Part shown: positions 54,784-62,678 of the stretch, piece by piece | How positions within the stretch are numbered: the stretch's first letter is position 1 | Layout: each line of letters opens with the position of its first letter | DNA from: Naasia sp. | GTDB taxonomy: Bacteria; Actinomycetota; Actinomycetes; Actinomycetales; Microbacteriaceae | Assembly: GCF_025465545.1 (NCBI RefSeq) | Contig: NZ_JAODMK010000007.1 | Span: forward strand, 1-64,000 | Length of the DNA: 64,000 nucleotides | Reading direction: 5' to 3' | Made by a program: the position numbers and the translations under genes | The notes under the pieces: generated by a model | What the model was told of the DNA's origin: nothing | Databases searched by the model: none | Seen by the model: the letters and a program-made list of their open reading frames with translations, nothing else

Positions 54784-56514
54784 ATGGCCCAGGGAAACAA
54801 CGTCTCGCTCTCGTCCAAGCTCGGACCGGAGGAGCGTGCGGCCGCGATCGCCAAGCTCAAGGTCAAGGACCTCGACATCCTCGTGATCGGCGGCGGGATC
54901 GTCGGAACGGGCAGCGCCCTCGACGCGGTCACCCGCGGACTCAGTGTGGGACTGGTCGAGGCGCGCGACTGGGCGTCCGGCACCTCCAGCCGCTCCTCGA
55001 AGCTCGTGCACGGCGGCATCCGGTACCTCGAGCAGCTCGACTTCGGCCTGGTCCGGGAAGCGCTGATCGAGCGCGGCCTGCTCCTGCAGCGCCTCGCCCC
55101 GCACCTCGTCAAGCCGGTGCGCTTCCTCTATCCCCTCACCCACCGGGTGTGGGAGCGGTTCTACATCGGCGCAGGCATGGCGCTCTACGACGTGTTCAGC
55201 TGGAGCGGCGGGCGTCCCCCCGGGGTTCCGCATCACCGGCACCTCAGTAAGACCCAGATGCTCCGCGCCATCCCGAGCATCAAGAGCAGCGCCTTCACCG
55301 GCGGGCTCACCTACTACGACGCCCAGGTCGACGACGCCCGCTATGTCGCGGTCCTCGCCCGGACCGCCTCCGCCTACGGTGCCCACGTGGCGAGCCGAGT
55401 GCGCGTCGAGGGTTTCCTCAAGGTCGGCCAGCGGGTGGTCGGCGTGAAGGCGCACGACCTCGAGACCGGCGAGCGGTTCGAGATCAAGGCCAAGCAGGTG
55501 GTCAACGCCACGGGCGTCTGGACCGACGAGACCCAGGCGATGGTGGGCGAGCGCGGCCAGTTCAAGGTGCGTGCCTCGAAGGGCATCCACCTCGTGGTGC
55601 CCCGGGACCGCTTCCAGTCGAAGATGGGGGTGATCCTGCGCACCGAGAAGAGCGTGCTCTTCGTCATCCCGTGGGGCAGGCACTGGATCATCGGCACCAC
55701 CGACACCGACTGGCAGCTCGACAAGGCGCACCCCGCCGCCACCGCCGCCGACATCGACTATGTGCTCGAGCACGTCAACGAGATCCTCGCCGTCCCGCTC
55801 ACCCGCGAGGACGTGGAGGGGGTCTACGCGGGCCTCCGCCCGCTGCTCGCCGGCGAGTCGGACCAGACCTCGAAGCTGTCCCGCGAGCACATCGTGACCC
55901 ACTCCGTCCCCGGCCTCGTCGTCGTCGCGGGCGGCAAGTGGACGACCTACCGGGTCATGGCGAAGGACGCGATCGACGCCGCGGTCGCCGCCCTCGACGG
56001 CAAGATCGCCCCGTCGGCGACCGAGAACATCGCCCTCCTCGGCGCGGAGGGCTACCAGGCGGCCTGGAACAAGAGGAACAAGATCGCCCGGGCATTCGGG
56101 GTGCACCGCGTGCGCATCGAGCACCTGCTCAACCGGTACGGGGTGATGACGGACGAGATCCTCGACCTCCTCCGGGAGCGTCCCGAGCTGGCCGAGCCCC
56201 TGCCGGGAGCGGACGACTACCTCGAGGCGGAGGTGATCTACGCGGCGACGCACGAGGGAGCACTGCACCTGGAGGACGTGCTCGCCCGCCGCACCCGCAT
56301 CTCGATCGAGGCATGGGACCGCGGCGTCTCGGCCGCGCCGGTGGCGGCGCGCCTGCTCGGCGAGGTGCTCGGCTGGGACGAGGAGCGCATCGATCGGGAG
56401 GTGCAGACCTACCTGCGCCGCGTGCAGGCCGAGCGGGAGAGCCAGCTGCAGCCCGACGACGAGTCCGCGGACCGGATCCGGCTCGAGGCACCCGACATCG
56501 TGGCGACATCGTGA
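54784..56514 (+). CDS. glpD: Glycerol-3-phosphate dehydrogenase/oxidase (FAD)
   Basis: GlpD oxidises sn-glycerol-3-phosphate to dihydroxyacetone phosphate at the membrane. The 576 residues contain the FAD motif DILVIGGGIVGTGSALDAV, SGTSSRSSKLVHGGIRYLEQLDFGLV in segments, FVIPWGRHWIIGTTDTDW and GGKWTTYRVMAKDAID. A C-terminal helical domain follows. AGGGAGGAA precedes the ATG. No glpK or glpF is adjacent. Confidence 0.95.
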   Translation: MAQGNNVSLSSKLGPEERAAAIAKLKVKDLDILVIGGGIVGTGSALDAVTRGLSVGLVEARDWASGTSSRSSKLVHGGIRYLEQLDFGLVREALIERGLLLQRLAPHLVKPVRFLYPLTHRVWERFYIGAGMALYDVFSWSGGRPPGVPHHRHLSKTQMLRAIPSIKSSAFTGGLTYYDAQVDDARYVAVLARTASAYGAHVASRVRVEGFLKVGQRVVGVKAHDLETGERFEIKAKQVVNATGVWTDETQAMVGERGQFKVRASKGIHLVVPRDRFQSKMGVILRTEKSVLFVIPWGRHWIIGTTDTDWQLDKAHPAATAADIDYVLEHVNEILAVPLTREDVEGVYAGLRPLLAGESDQTSKLSREHIVTHSVPGLVVVAGGKWTTYRVMAKDAIDAAVAALDGKIAPSATENIALLGAEGYQAAWNKRNKIARAFGVHRVRIEHLLNRYGVMTDEILDLLRERPELAEPLPGADDYLEAEVIYAATHEGALHLEDVLARRTRISIEAWDRGVSAAPVAARLLGEVLGWDEERIDREVQTYLRRVQAERESQLQPDDESADRIRLEAPDIVATS

Positions 56515-56532
56515 TCCGCGGGGAGGACGTCC

Positions 56533-57057
56533 ATGGCTGAGGTTCGACGGGTCAAGCTGCCCGGCGTCGGGGTCCTGCACACCTTCGTGACCGACGACGG
56601 CGGCAAGGTCGGCGTGATCGCGCATCGCTCCGGCCACAGCGACCTGATCACCTTCTCCGACGAGGACGGCGGGCCGGGCGCCCGCAAGATCTCGCTGCGC
56701 CTCAGCGAGGACGAGGCGCACACCCTCGCGGAGCTCCTCGGCGGCACCCAGATCACCGAGTCGCTCGGCGCGCTCGAGCAGATTCCGGGCCTCGCCATCG
56801 ACTGGTTCTCGGTCGACTACGACGATCACATCGCCGGGCAGCGGCTCGGCAGCCTCACCGATCACGGCGTCATCGGCGTCACCGTCGTGGCGGTCGTGCG
56901 CGGCGACTCCGCAAACCCGGCCCCCGATGACTCGTTCAAGGTATTTCCCGGAGACACCCTCGTCGTGGCAGGCTCACCCGAGAAGGTCGCGAAGGCGTTC
57001 AGCTTCTATCGGACCGGCGAGCTGCGCCCGAAGACGGCCACACCGACCGGGCCCTAG
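56533..57057 (+). CDS. TrkA-C-domain regulator of a K+/H+ antiporter (KhtT-like)
   Basis: This 174-residue cytoplasmic protein has an N-terminal domain (RRVKLPGVGVLHTFVTDDG) and a TrkA-C/RCK_C domain (about 75-160, IDWFSVDYDDHIAGQRLGSL, FKVFPGDTLVVAGSPEKVAKA). In Bacillus, KhtT gates the KhtU antiporter. The gene ends 3 bp before the antiporter gene, supporting that pairing. Confidence 0.85.
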   Translation: MAEVRRVKLPGVGVLHTFVTDDGGKVGVIAHRSGHSDLITFSDEDGGPGARKISLRLSEDEAHTLAELLGGTQITESLGALEQIPGLAIDWFSVDYDDHIAGQRLGSLTDHGVIGVTVVAVVRGDSANPAPDDSFKVFPGDTLVVAGSPEKVAKAFSFYRTGELRPKTATPTGP

Positions 57058-57060
57058 GCG

Positions 57061-58380
57061 ATGCACCTCGGCCAAGACCTCATCGTCCTCGGGATCCTGC
57101 TGGTCGCCGCGCACGCGCTCGGCCGGCTCGGGAGACGCATCGGCCTCCCCGCCATCCCGATCTACATGTTCGTCGGCCTGCTGGCGAGCCCTGGCACGAA
57201 GTGGATCCCGCTCGAGTTCGACAATGCCAACATCGAGCTCATCGCGGTCTTCGGCCTGATCCTGCTGCTGTTCAACCTCGGCCTCGAGTTCGACCAGGAC
57301 GCCTTCCTGGGCAACGCCGGCCGACTCCTCCTCTCTGGCGGCACCTACATCCTGGTCAACCTCGCGGTGGGCTTCGGCTACGGGTTCCTGCTCGGCTGGG
57401 GGACCCAGGAGGCCCTCGTGATCGCCGGCATGACGGCGACGAGCTCCAGTGCGATCGTCACCAAGCTCCTCATCGAGCTCGGCCGCCTCGCCAACCCGGA
57501 GACGCCGATGATCCTGGGGGTGACCGTGGTGGAGGACATCTTCATCGCGGTCTACCTGGCCGTCGTGTCCGTCGTGCTCTCCGGCGAGACGGAGCCGGGG
57601 CCGATCGTGCTCAAGCTGGTCGTCGCGTTCACCTTCCTGCTCGTGATGTTCGCGATCGCGCGCTGGGGCGGCCGGGTCGTCACCCGGCTGTTCCGCGTCC
57701 GGGACGCGGAACTGTTCACCATCGCCTTCGTCGGCCTCGCCGTGCTGTTCGGGGGGATCGGCGACGTGCTCGGCGTCACCGACGCCATCGGCGCCTTCCT
57801 CATCGGGCTCGTGCTCGGCGCCAGTCGGCACCGCAACCGGATCGAGCAGGTGGCGGTGCCGCTGCGGGACGTGTTCGGAGCCTTCTTCTTCCTCAACTTC
57901 GGGCTCTCCCTCGATCCCGGCCAGTTCCCCGGAGTGCTGCTGCCGGTGCTCGGCGCGGTGCTGATGACCATCGTGCTCAACATCATCGCCGGCCAGCTGG
58001 TCGCCCGGTTCAACGGCCTCGACGTGCGGGCCGGGATCAACACGACCGCCATCCTGCAGAACCGCGGCGAGTTCGCGCTGATCCTCGCCACCCTGTCCCT
58101 GGCCGCCGGCCTCGACCAGCGGATCGCGGCCTTCGCAGGGCTCTACGTGCTGATCATGGCCGTGATCGGGCCGATCCTGGCGGCCAACTCGGAGCGGATC
58201 GGCGCTGCCGTCGTGCGTCTCGGCCGTCCGCGCCCGTCCGGCCAGCCGGTTGCCGTTCAGGCGGAGCCCGACGAGGAAGAGGACGATGAGACCGTCGCCC
58301 TCGACGCTCGCGTCGAGCAGGCGACGCAGCAGTCCGACACCGACGGCCGACCCGTCCGCCCCCGGGAGCCCGAATACTGA
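57061..58380 (+). CDS. CPA2-family K+(Na+)/H+ antiporter (KhtU/KefB-like)
   Basis: This 439-residue polytopic protein has about 11-13 spans. CPA2 motifs include GRLGRRIGLPAIPIYMFVGLLASP, LLLFNLGLEFDQD, GMTATSSSAIVTKLLIELG and FFFLNFGLSLDP, plus ILQNRGEFALILATL. No fused TrkA-N domain is present; the separate TrkA-C protein upstream fills the regulatory role. The C-terminal 50 residues are acidic and cytoplasmic. ATG overlaps SURF1 by one base at its stop. Confidence 0.88.
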   Translation: MHLGQDLIVLGILLVAAHALGRLGRRIGLPAIPIYMFVGLLASPGTKWIPLEFDNANIELIAVFGLILLLFNLGLEFDQDAFLGNAGRLLLSGGTYILVNLAVGFGYGFLLGWGTQEALVIAGMTATSSSAIVTKLLIELGRLANPETPMILGVTVVEDIFIAVYLAVVSVVLSGETEPGPIVLKLVVAFTFLLVMFAIARWGGRVVTRLFRVRDAELFTIAFVGLAVLFGGIGDVLGVTDAIGAFLIGLVLGASRHRNRIEQVAVPLRDVFGAFFFLNFGLSLDPGQFPGVLLPVLGAVLMTIVLNIIAGQLVARFNGLDVRAGINTTAILQNRGEFALILATLSLAAGLDQRIAAFAGLYVLIMAVIGPILAANSERIGAAVVRLGRPRPSGQPVAVQAEPDEEEDDETVALDARVEQATQQSDTDGRPVRPREPEY

Positions 58381-59246
58381 TGAATCCCAGATCTCCGCTC
58401 GTCGCCATCATGCTGCGCCCCAGCTCGCTGGCATTCCTCGTGCTCGCGATCACGGTCGCCGTGGGCTTCGCCCTGTTCGGGCAGTGGCAGCTCGGCCGGG
58501 CGATCCAGAACGGCACCGTCGTCAACCGCACCACCGAGCAGGTTCGCGCGCTCTCCGACGTCGCCGAGCCGCAGCAGAGCGCCACCGGGGAGGCCGTCGG
58601 CCAGCGAGTGAGCGTGGACGGGAGCTGGACCCCCGACGAGTTCGCCGTGCTCGCCGACCGCCTCGACAACGGGCGCTCCGGCTATTGGGTGACCGGCCAC
58701 TTCGTCACCTCCGACGACGTCTCCCTCGCCGTCGCGCTCGGCTGGACCCCCGACGAGCAGACCGCACTCGACGAGGCGGCAGCCGCGAATGCCGGTGAGC
58801 CGTTGCCGACCGTGCTGGTGGGGCGCTACCAGCAGAGCGAGGACCCGACCGTCCCGGCGGACGACGCGGCCTATCCGACCGACCTGGCCGTCTCCGCCCT
58901 CATCAACGAGTGGACAGAGGTCGACTCCGCCTACGCCGGCTACCTCACGATCGAGGACACCGTTGGGTCGCTGCAGCCGATCTGGTCACCGCCGCCCTCC
59001 GACGAGGTGCAGCTCAACTTCCTCAACCTCTTCTACGCCACCGAGTGGGCGCTGTTCTCCGTCGTCGCCCTGTACATCTGGTACCGGCTGATGAAGGACA
59101 TCGCCGAGCGCGAGCGGGAGGAGAGCGAACTCGAGCTCGCCGGCGCCGCCGTCGACGGGCCCGAGGATGCGACCGGCGCCGCCGTGCCCGCAGAGGAGGG
59201 CACGGGCGAGCCCGCCGTCCCGGGCCACCCCCTCCCGCGCCGGTAG
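58380..59246 (+). CDS. SURF1-family cytochrome c oxidase biogenesis protein
   Basis: SURF1 proteins help insert heme/copper into cytochrome c oxidase. The 288-residue protein has the typical two-span layout: span 1 (about 18-36) with ALFGQWQLGRAIQNG, a large outside domain, and span 2 (about 222-242, WALFSVVALYIWYRLMKDI). The end is acidic. The first ATG overlaps the antiporter stop. No oxidase subunit gene is nearby. Confidence 0.85.
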   Translation: MNPRSPLVAIMLRPSSLAFLVLAITVAVGFALFGQWQLGRAIQNGTVVNRTTEQVRALSDVAEPQQSATGEAVGQRVSVDGSWTPDEFAVLADRLDNGRSGYWVTGHFVTSDDVSLAVALGWTPDEQTALDEAAAANAGEPLPTVLVGRYQQSEDPTVPADDAAYPTDLAVSALINEWTEVDSAYAGYLTIEDTVGSLQPIWSPPPSDEVQLNFLNLFYATEWALFSVVALYIWYRLMKDIAEREREESELELAGAAVDGPEDATGAAVPAEEGTGEPAVPGHPLPRR

Positions 59247-59249
59247 ACT
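59244..59249 (+). promoter_or_regulatory. -10 box, leaderless promoter of the DUF3817 gene
   Basis: TAGACT ends 6 nt before the ATG at 59256; it overlaps the SURF1 stop. Confidence 0.55.
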
Positions 59250-59255
59250 GGACCC

Positions 59256-59702
59256 ATGCCCACAGCCCCCCGGGTCTCCGACTTCCCGAAGATCCGCGGC
59301 GCGCTCGCCGCGTACCGGGTGCTCGCCTACGCGACCGGAATCTTCCTCCTGATCCTCGTCGTCGAGATCGTCCTCAAGTACGGATTCGGCCTCGAGGCCG
59401 AGCTCGGCGGACCGGGCGGCTTCCTCGCGCTGGTGCCGGTGAACGCGCACACCGCGGTCAACCTCAGCCTCGCGGTGCAGATCACCCACGGCTACTTCTA
59501 CCTCGCCTACCTCGTCACCGACTTCGTGCTCATCACCTTCCTGCGGTGGCCGATCACCCGGTTCCTGCTCATCGCGGCCGGCGGCGTCGTCCCCCTCCTG
59601 TCCTTCTTCACGGAGCGCCGCATCACCCGTGAGGTGAAGGAGCACCTCGCCTCGCGCGAGGCCGCGGTGCCCACGCCCGCATCAACGGAGGCCCGCCATT
59701 AG
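59256..59702 (+). CDS. DUF3817 membrane protein
   Basis: This 148-residue protein has about four spans. DUF3817 features are [33 protein letters not shown] in segments, [28 protein letters not shown] in segments with conserved His residues, and [12 protein letters not shown]. Function is unknown. It is regularly found beside guaA in actinobacteria. Its stop overlaps the proposed ATT start of guaA. Confidence 0.85.
   Translation: MPTAPRVSDFPKIRGALAAYRVLAYATGIFLLILVVEIVLKYGFGLEAELGGPGGFLALVPVNAHTAVNLSLAVQITHGYFYLAYLVTDFVLITFLRWPITRFLLIAAGGVVPLLSFFTERRITREVKEHLASREAAVPTPASTEARH
59687..59700 (+). promoter_or_regulatory. Shine-Dalgarno and ATT codon proposed as the guaA start
   Basis: GGAGG (59687-59691) lies 6 nt before an ATT (59698-59700) in the guaA frame; the ATT overlaps the TAG of the DUF3817 gene. 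The first in-frame GTG (59794) has no Shine-Dalgarno and begins directly at the first beta strand of GuaA. Confidence 0.5.
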
Positions 59703-61341
59703 CGAGAACGACAATCCCGGCCCGCGGGACAGCCTGAACGCCGCCCCCGACGGGCGCGGTCCGGGCGACCGGGCGCCCACCGACGCGCGTCCCGTGCTCG
59801 TGGTCGACTTCGGGGCACAGTATGCCCAGCTGATCGCGCGCCGGGTGCGCGAGGCCAACGTGTACTCCGAGATCGTGCCGCACACCGTCACCGCAGCGGA
59901 GATCGCCGCCAGGAACCCCGTCGGCATCGTCCTCAGCGGAGGCCCGTCGAGCGTCTACGAGGAAGGCTCGCCCGCTCTCGATCCCGGCATCCTCCAACTC
60001 GGGGTCCCGGTCCTCGGCATCTGCTATGGCTTCCAGGTGATGGCACAGCAGCTCGGCGGCGAAGTCGCCCACACCGGCCGCCGTGAATACGGCTCCACCA
60101 GCGTGGCGATCAGCACAGAAGGCACCCTCCTCGACGGCCAGCCCGCAGGCCAGACCGTGTGGATGAGCCACGGCGACTCCGTGTCCCGCGCCCCCGACGG
60201 CTTCGACGTGCTCGCGAGCAGCGACGCCACCCCGGTCGCCGCGTTCGCCAGCGACGAGCGCAAGCTCTACGGCGTGCAGTGGCACCCCGAGGTCAAGCAC
60301 AGCCAGTACGGCCAGGCGGTCATCGAGAACTTCCTGCACCGTGCAGCCGGCATTCCCGGCGACTGGAACAGCGGCAGCGTCATCGCCGAGCAGGTGGAGC
60401 GGATCCGCGCCCAGGTCGGCTCGGCGCGCGTCATCTGTGGCCTCTCGGGAGGGGTCGACTCGGCGGTGGCCGCCGCGATCGTGCAGCGCGCCGTCGGCGA
60501 CCAGCTCGTCTGCGTCTTCGTCGACCACGGCCTCCTCCGCCAGGACGAGGCACGCCAGGTGCAGGAGGACTACGTCGCCGCCACCGGAGTCCGGCTCGTC
60601 ACGGTCGAGGCCAGCGACCGCTTCCTCGACGGGCTCGCCGGCGTGAGCGACCCGGAGCAGAAGCGCAAGATCATCGGCCGCGAATTCATCCGCACCTTCG
60701 AAGACGCCGCTGAGGCACTCGTGCTCGAAGCGCAGGCCGACGGCGAGAGCATCCGCTACCTCGTGCAAGGCACCCTCTACCCCGACGTCGTCGAATCCGG
60801 CGGCGGCACCGGCACCGCCAACATCAAGTCCCATCACAACGTCGGCGGGCTCCCCGAAGACCTCAAATTCGAACTCGTCGAACCGCTCCGCACCCTCTTC
60901 AAAGACGAGGTGCGGGCCATCGGCCGCGAACTCGGACTCCCCGAAGTGATCGTTGCCCGCCAGCCGTTCCCCGGACCCGGCCTCGGCATCCGCATCGTCG
61001 GGGAAGTCACCCGGGAACGCCTCGACCTCCTGCGGAAGGCCGACGCCATCGTCCGCGCCGAGCTCACCGCCGCCGGCCTCGACTCCGATATCTGGCAGTG
61101 CCCCGTCGTGCTCCTCGCCGAGGTGCGCTCCGTCGGCGTGCAGGGCGACGGGCGCACCTACGGGCACCCCATCGTGCTGCGCCCGGTGTCGTCCGAAGAC
61201 GCGATGACCGCCGACTGGACGCGGCTGCCCTACGACGTCCTCGCCCGCATCTCCAATCGGATCACCAATGAAGTCGCCGGGGTGAATCGGGTCGTGCTCG
61301 ACGTCACTTCCAAGCCGCCGGGGACGATCGAGTGGGAATGA
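59698..61341 (+). CDS. guaA: GMP synthase (glutamine-hydrolysing)
   Basis: GuaA aminates XMP to GMP. The glutaminase domain has [24 protein letters not shown] in segments, the nucleophile Cys in [11 protein letters not shown] and [14 protein letters not shown]. The ATP-pyrophosphatase domain has the PP-loop [13 protein letters not shown], then [17 protein letters not shown] and the C-terminal [29 protein letters not shown] at 59698 (547 residues) is preferred because of a well-placed GGAGG and because GTG at 59794 (515 residues) leaves nothing before the first strand. The exact start needs proof. Confidence 0.93.
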   Translation: MSENDNPGPRDSLNAAPDGRGPGDRAPTDARPVLVVDFGAQYAQLIARRVREANVYSEIVPHTVTAAEIAARNPVGIVLSGGPSSVYEEGSPALDPGILQLGVPVLGICYGFQVMAQQLGGEVAHTGRREYGSTSVAISTEGTLLDGQPAGQTVWMSHGDSVSRAPDGFDVLASSDATPVAAFASDERKLYGVQWHPEVKHSQYGQAVIENFLHRAAGIPGDWNSGSVIAEQVERIRAQVGSARVICGLSGGVDSAVAAAIVQRAVGDQLVCVFVDHGLLRQDEARQVQEDYVAATGVRLVTVEASDRFLDGLAGVSDPEQKRKIIGREFIRTFEDAAEALVLEAQADGESIRYLVQGTLYPDVVESGGGTGTANIKSHHNVGGLPEDLKFELVEPLRTLFKDEVRAIGRELGLPEVIVARQPFPGPGLGIRIVGEVTRERLDLLRKADAIVRAELTAAGLDSDIWQCPVVLLAEVRSVGVQGDGRTYGHPIVLRPVSSEDAMTADWTRLPYDVLARISNRITNEVAGVNRVVLDVTSKPPGTIEWE

Positions 61342-61364
61342 CGTCAACCTGAGGTGACTGGGGT

Positions 61365-61455
61365 GGTGGGGGCGGGGCTCGCTTCCGCTTCTCAGACAGT
61401 TGCGGCGCAAGCGTGCGCCGCAAAACTCGCCTCGGAAGCGAGCCCCACCCCCACC
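61365..61455. repeat. Nested palindrome after guaA
   Basis: 23-bp arms (61365-61387 and 61433-61455) pair with a single mismatch and enclose a perfect 10-bp hairpin TTGCGGCGCA/TGCGCCGCAA (61400-61409, 61414-61423). It could fold as a 91-nt RNA or a DNA cruciform, starting 23 bp after the guaA stop. Confidence 0.7.
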
Positions 61456-61490
61456 CGCATCGCTTCGCTCGCTTTTGAAGTGCGGTATCG

Positions 61491-61532
61491 GACGGACTGC
61501 GGAGGCCCCTTTGGGGCCGTCCTTAGTCCGTC
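61491..61532. terminator. Second hairpin in the guaA-yccA gap
   Basis: GACGGACT (61491-61498)/AGTCCGTC (61525-61532) surrounds GGCCCC-TTT-GGGGCC (61504-61518). It could serve either convergent gene. Confidence 0.55.
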
Positions 61533-61583
61533 ATATCTCGAATGTGCTGCCCTTCCGTTGTGGGCGTATCTTCGCGGGCATGG

Positions 61584-61614
61584 AAAAGGGGGCGGCCTAT
61601 GGCCGCCCCCTTTT
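61584..61614. terminator. Bidirectional terminator between guaA and the YccA-like gene
   Basis: Perfect 14-bp arms AAAAGGGGGCGGCC (61584-61597) and GGCCGCCCCCTTTT (61601-61614) with loop TAT. Forward it continues TTTTCTTTGTTG, and in reverse the A-run gives a U-tract for the minus-strand gene. It is the most canonical intrinsic terminator in the window. Confidence 0.88.
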
Positions 61615-61625
61615 CTTTGTTGTTG

Positions 61626-62429
61626 TCAGTTGCGGGCCAGGGCGAAGATGCGGAGGAACTCCACGTAGAGCCACACGACGGTGACCATCAGGCCGAAGCC
61701 CGCCTGCCAGCCGAACTTGCGCGGGGCGCCGCCGTCGACGCCGCGCTTGATGTAGTCGAAGTCGAGCACCAGCGAGTAGGCCGCCAGCAGCACGGCGAAG
61801 ACGCCGATGATGATGCCGAGCGGGATGCCCATGATCGTCGCGTTCGAGTTGAGGCCGAAGGGGCCGCCCGCGATGGGCGCGTTGAACATCATCAGGCCGA
61901 GGTTCACCAGCGAGAAGAGGCTGTAGGCGATGATGCCGACCAGGAAGATCTTCGTGGCGCGGGCCGAGGCGCGGACCTTGCCGCTCGCGAAGAGGGCGAG
62001 CACGACGCCCACCGTGACGAGCGTCGCGAGCGTCGCCTGGAAGACGACACCCGGCCAGGCCGCCTCGAAGAACGAGGAGATGCCACCGACGAAGAGGCCC
62101 TCGAACGCCGCGTAGGCGACGATCAGCGGAACCGACGGCTGCCGCTTGAACGAGTTGACCAGGCCGAGGATGAAGCCGCCGATCAGGCCGACGATCGCCA
62201 GCGGCCAGATGAACCAGGCCACTGCCGCCGTGGCGAGCAGCACCGCGAAGAGGCTGACCGTCTTGACGATGGTGTCCTCGTAGGTCATCCGGTCGGTCTG
62301 GACCGGGCTGGCGGAGGGCCGCGCGTACAGCGCGTCGAGCTCGTCAGCGCTCGGCGTGTTGATGACGGAATCGACTCCCCGGCTGTTGAAGGCGGGGCTG
62401 TTCGAGAATGCGGGGTTGGACGATGCCAT
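61626..62429 (-). CDS. Bax inhibitor-1/YccA family membrane protein
   Basis: This 267-residue protein has a polar N-terminus (NPAFSNSPAFNSRG, about 1-55) and seven spans. Family features include NSFKRQPSVPLIVAYAAFEGLFVGGISSFFEA in segments, VNLGLMMF and YSLVLDFDYIKRGVDGGAPRKFGWQAGFGLMVTVVWLYVEFLRIFA in segments. The acidic DFDY site resembles that of BI-1 channels. Function in bacteria is poorly known. ATG at 62429 follows a minus-strand GGAGAT-type sequence. Confidence 0.9.
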   Translation of the reverse strand: MASSNPAFSNSPAFNSRGVDSVINTPSADELDALYARPSASPVQTDRMTYEDTIVKTVSLFAVLLATAAVAWFIWPLAIVGLIGGFILGLVNSFKRQPSVPLIVAYAAFEGLFVGGISSFFEAAWPGVVFQATLATLVTVGVVLALFASGKVRASARATKIFLVGIIAYSLFSLVNLGLMMFNAPIAGGPFGLNSNATIMGIPLGIIIGVFAVLLAAYSLVLDFDYIKRGVDGGAPRKFGWQAGFGLMVTVVWLYVEFLRIFALARN

Positions 62430-62663
62430 GGCTCCTCATCTCCCTCTGATCGGGACGGTCCCGGTCGGGGAAGTGACAATGCCTCCAATTTACCTGACCG
62501 ACCGTGCCATTCCGCTGAAAGGACACCCAGATCACGGCCAGTTCGCCGCAGGCGCAGTCGAATCCCCCTGCTCGGACCCGCAGGATCCCGGGAAGCCGGA
62601 AGGCAGGCGGTGGCCGGCCATCCCCCGCGCGCCCCGCCCGGCCCCGCTGTCGGCACCCTCGCT

Positions 62664-62669
62664 TAGACT
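62664..62669 (+). promoter_or_regulatory. -10 box of the helicase gene
   Basis: TAGACT ends 9 nt before the ATG at 62679, giving a leader of at most a few bases. Confidence 0.5.
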
Positions 62670-62678
62670 CGATGCCTC

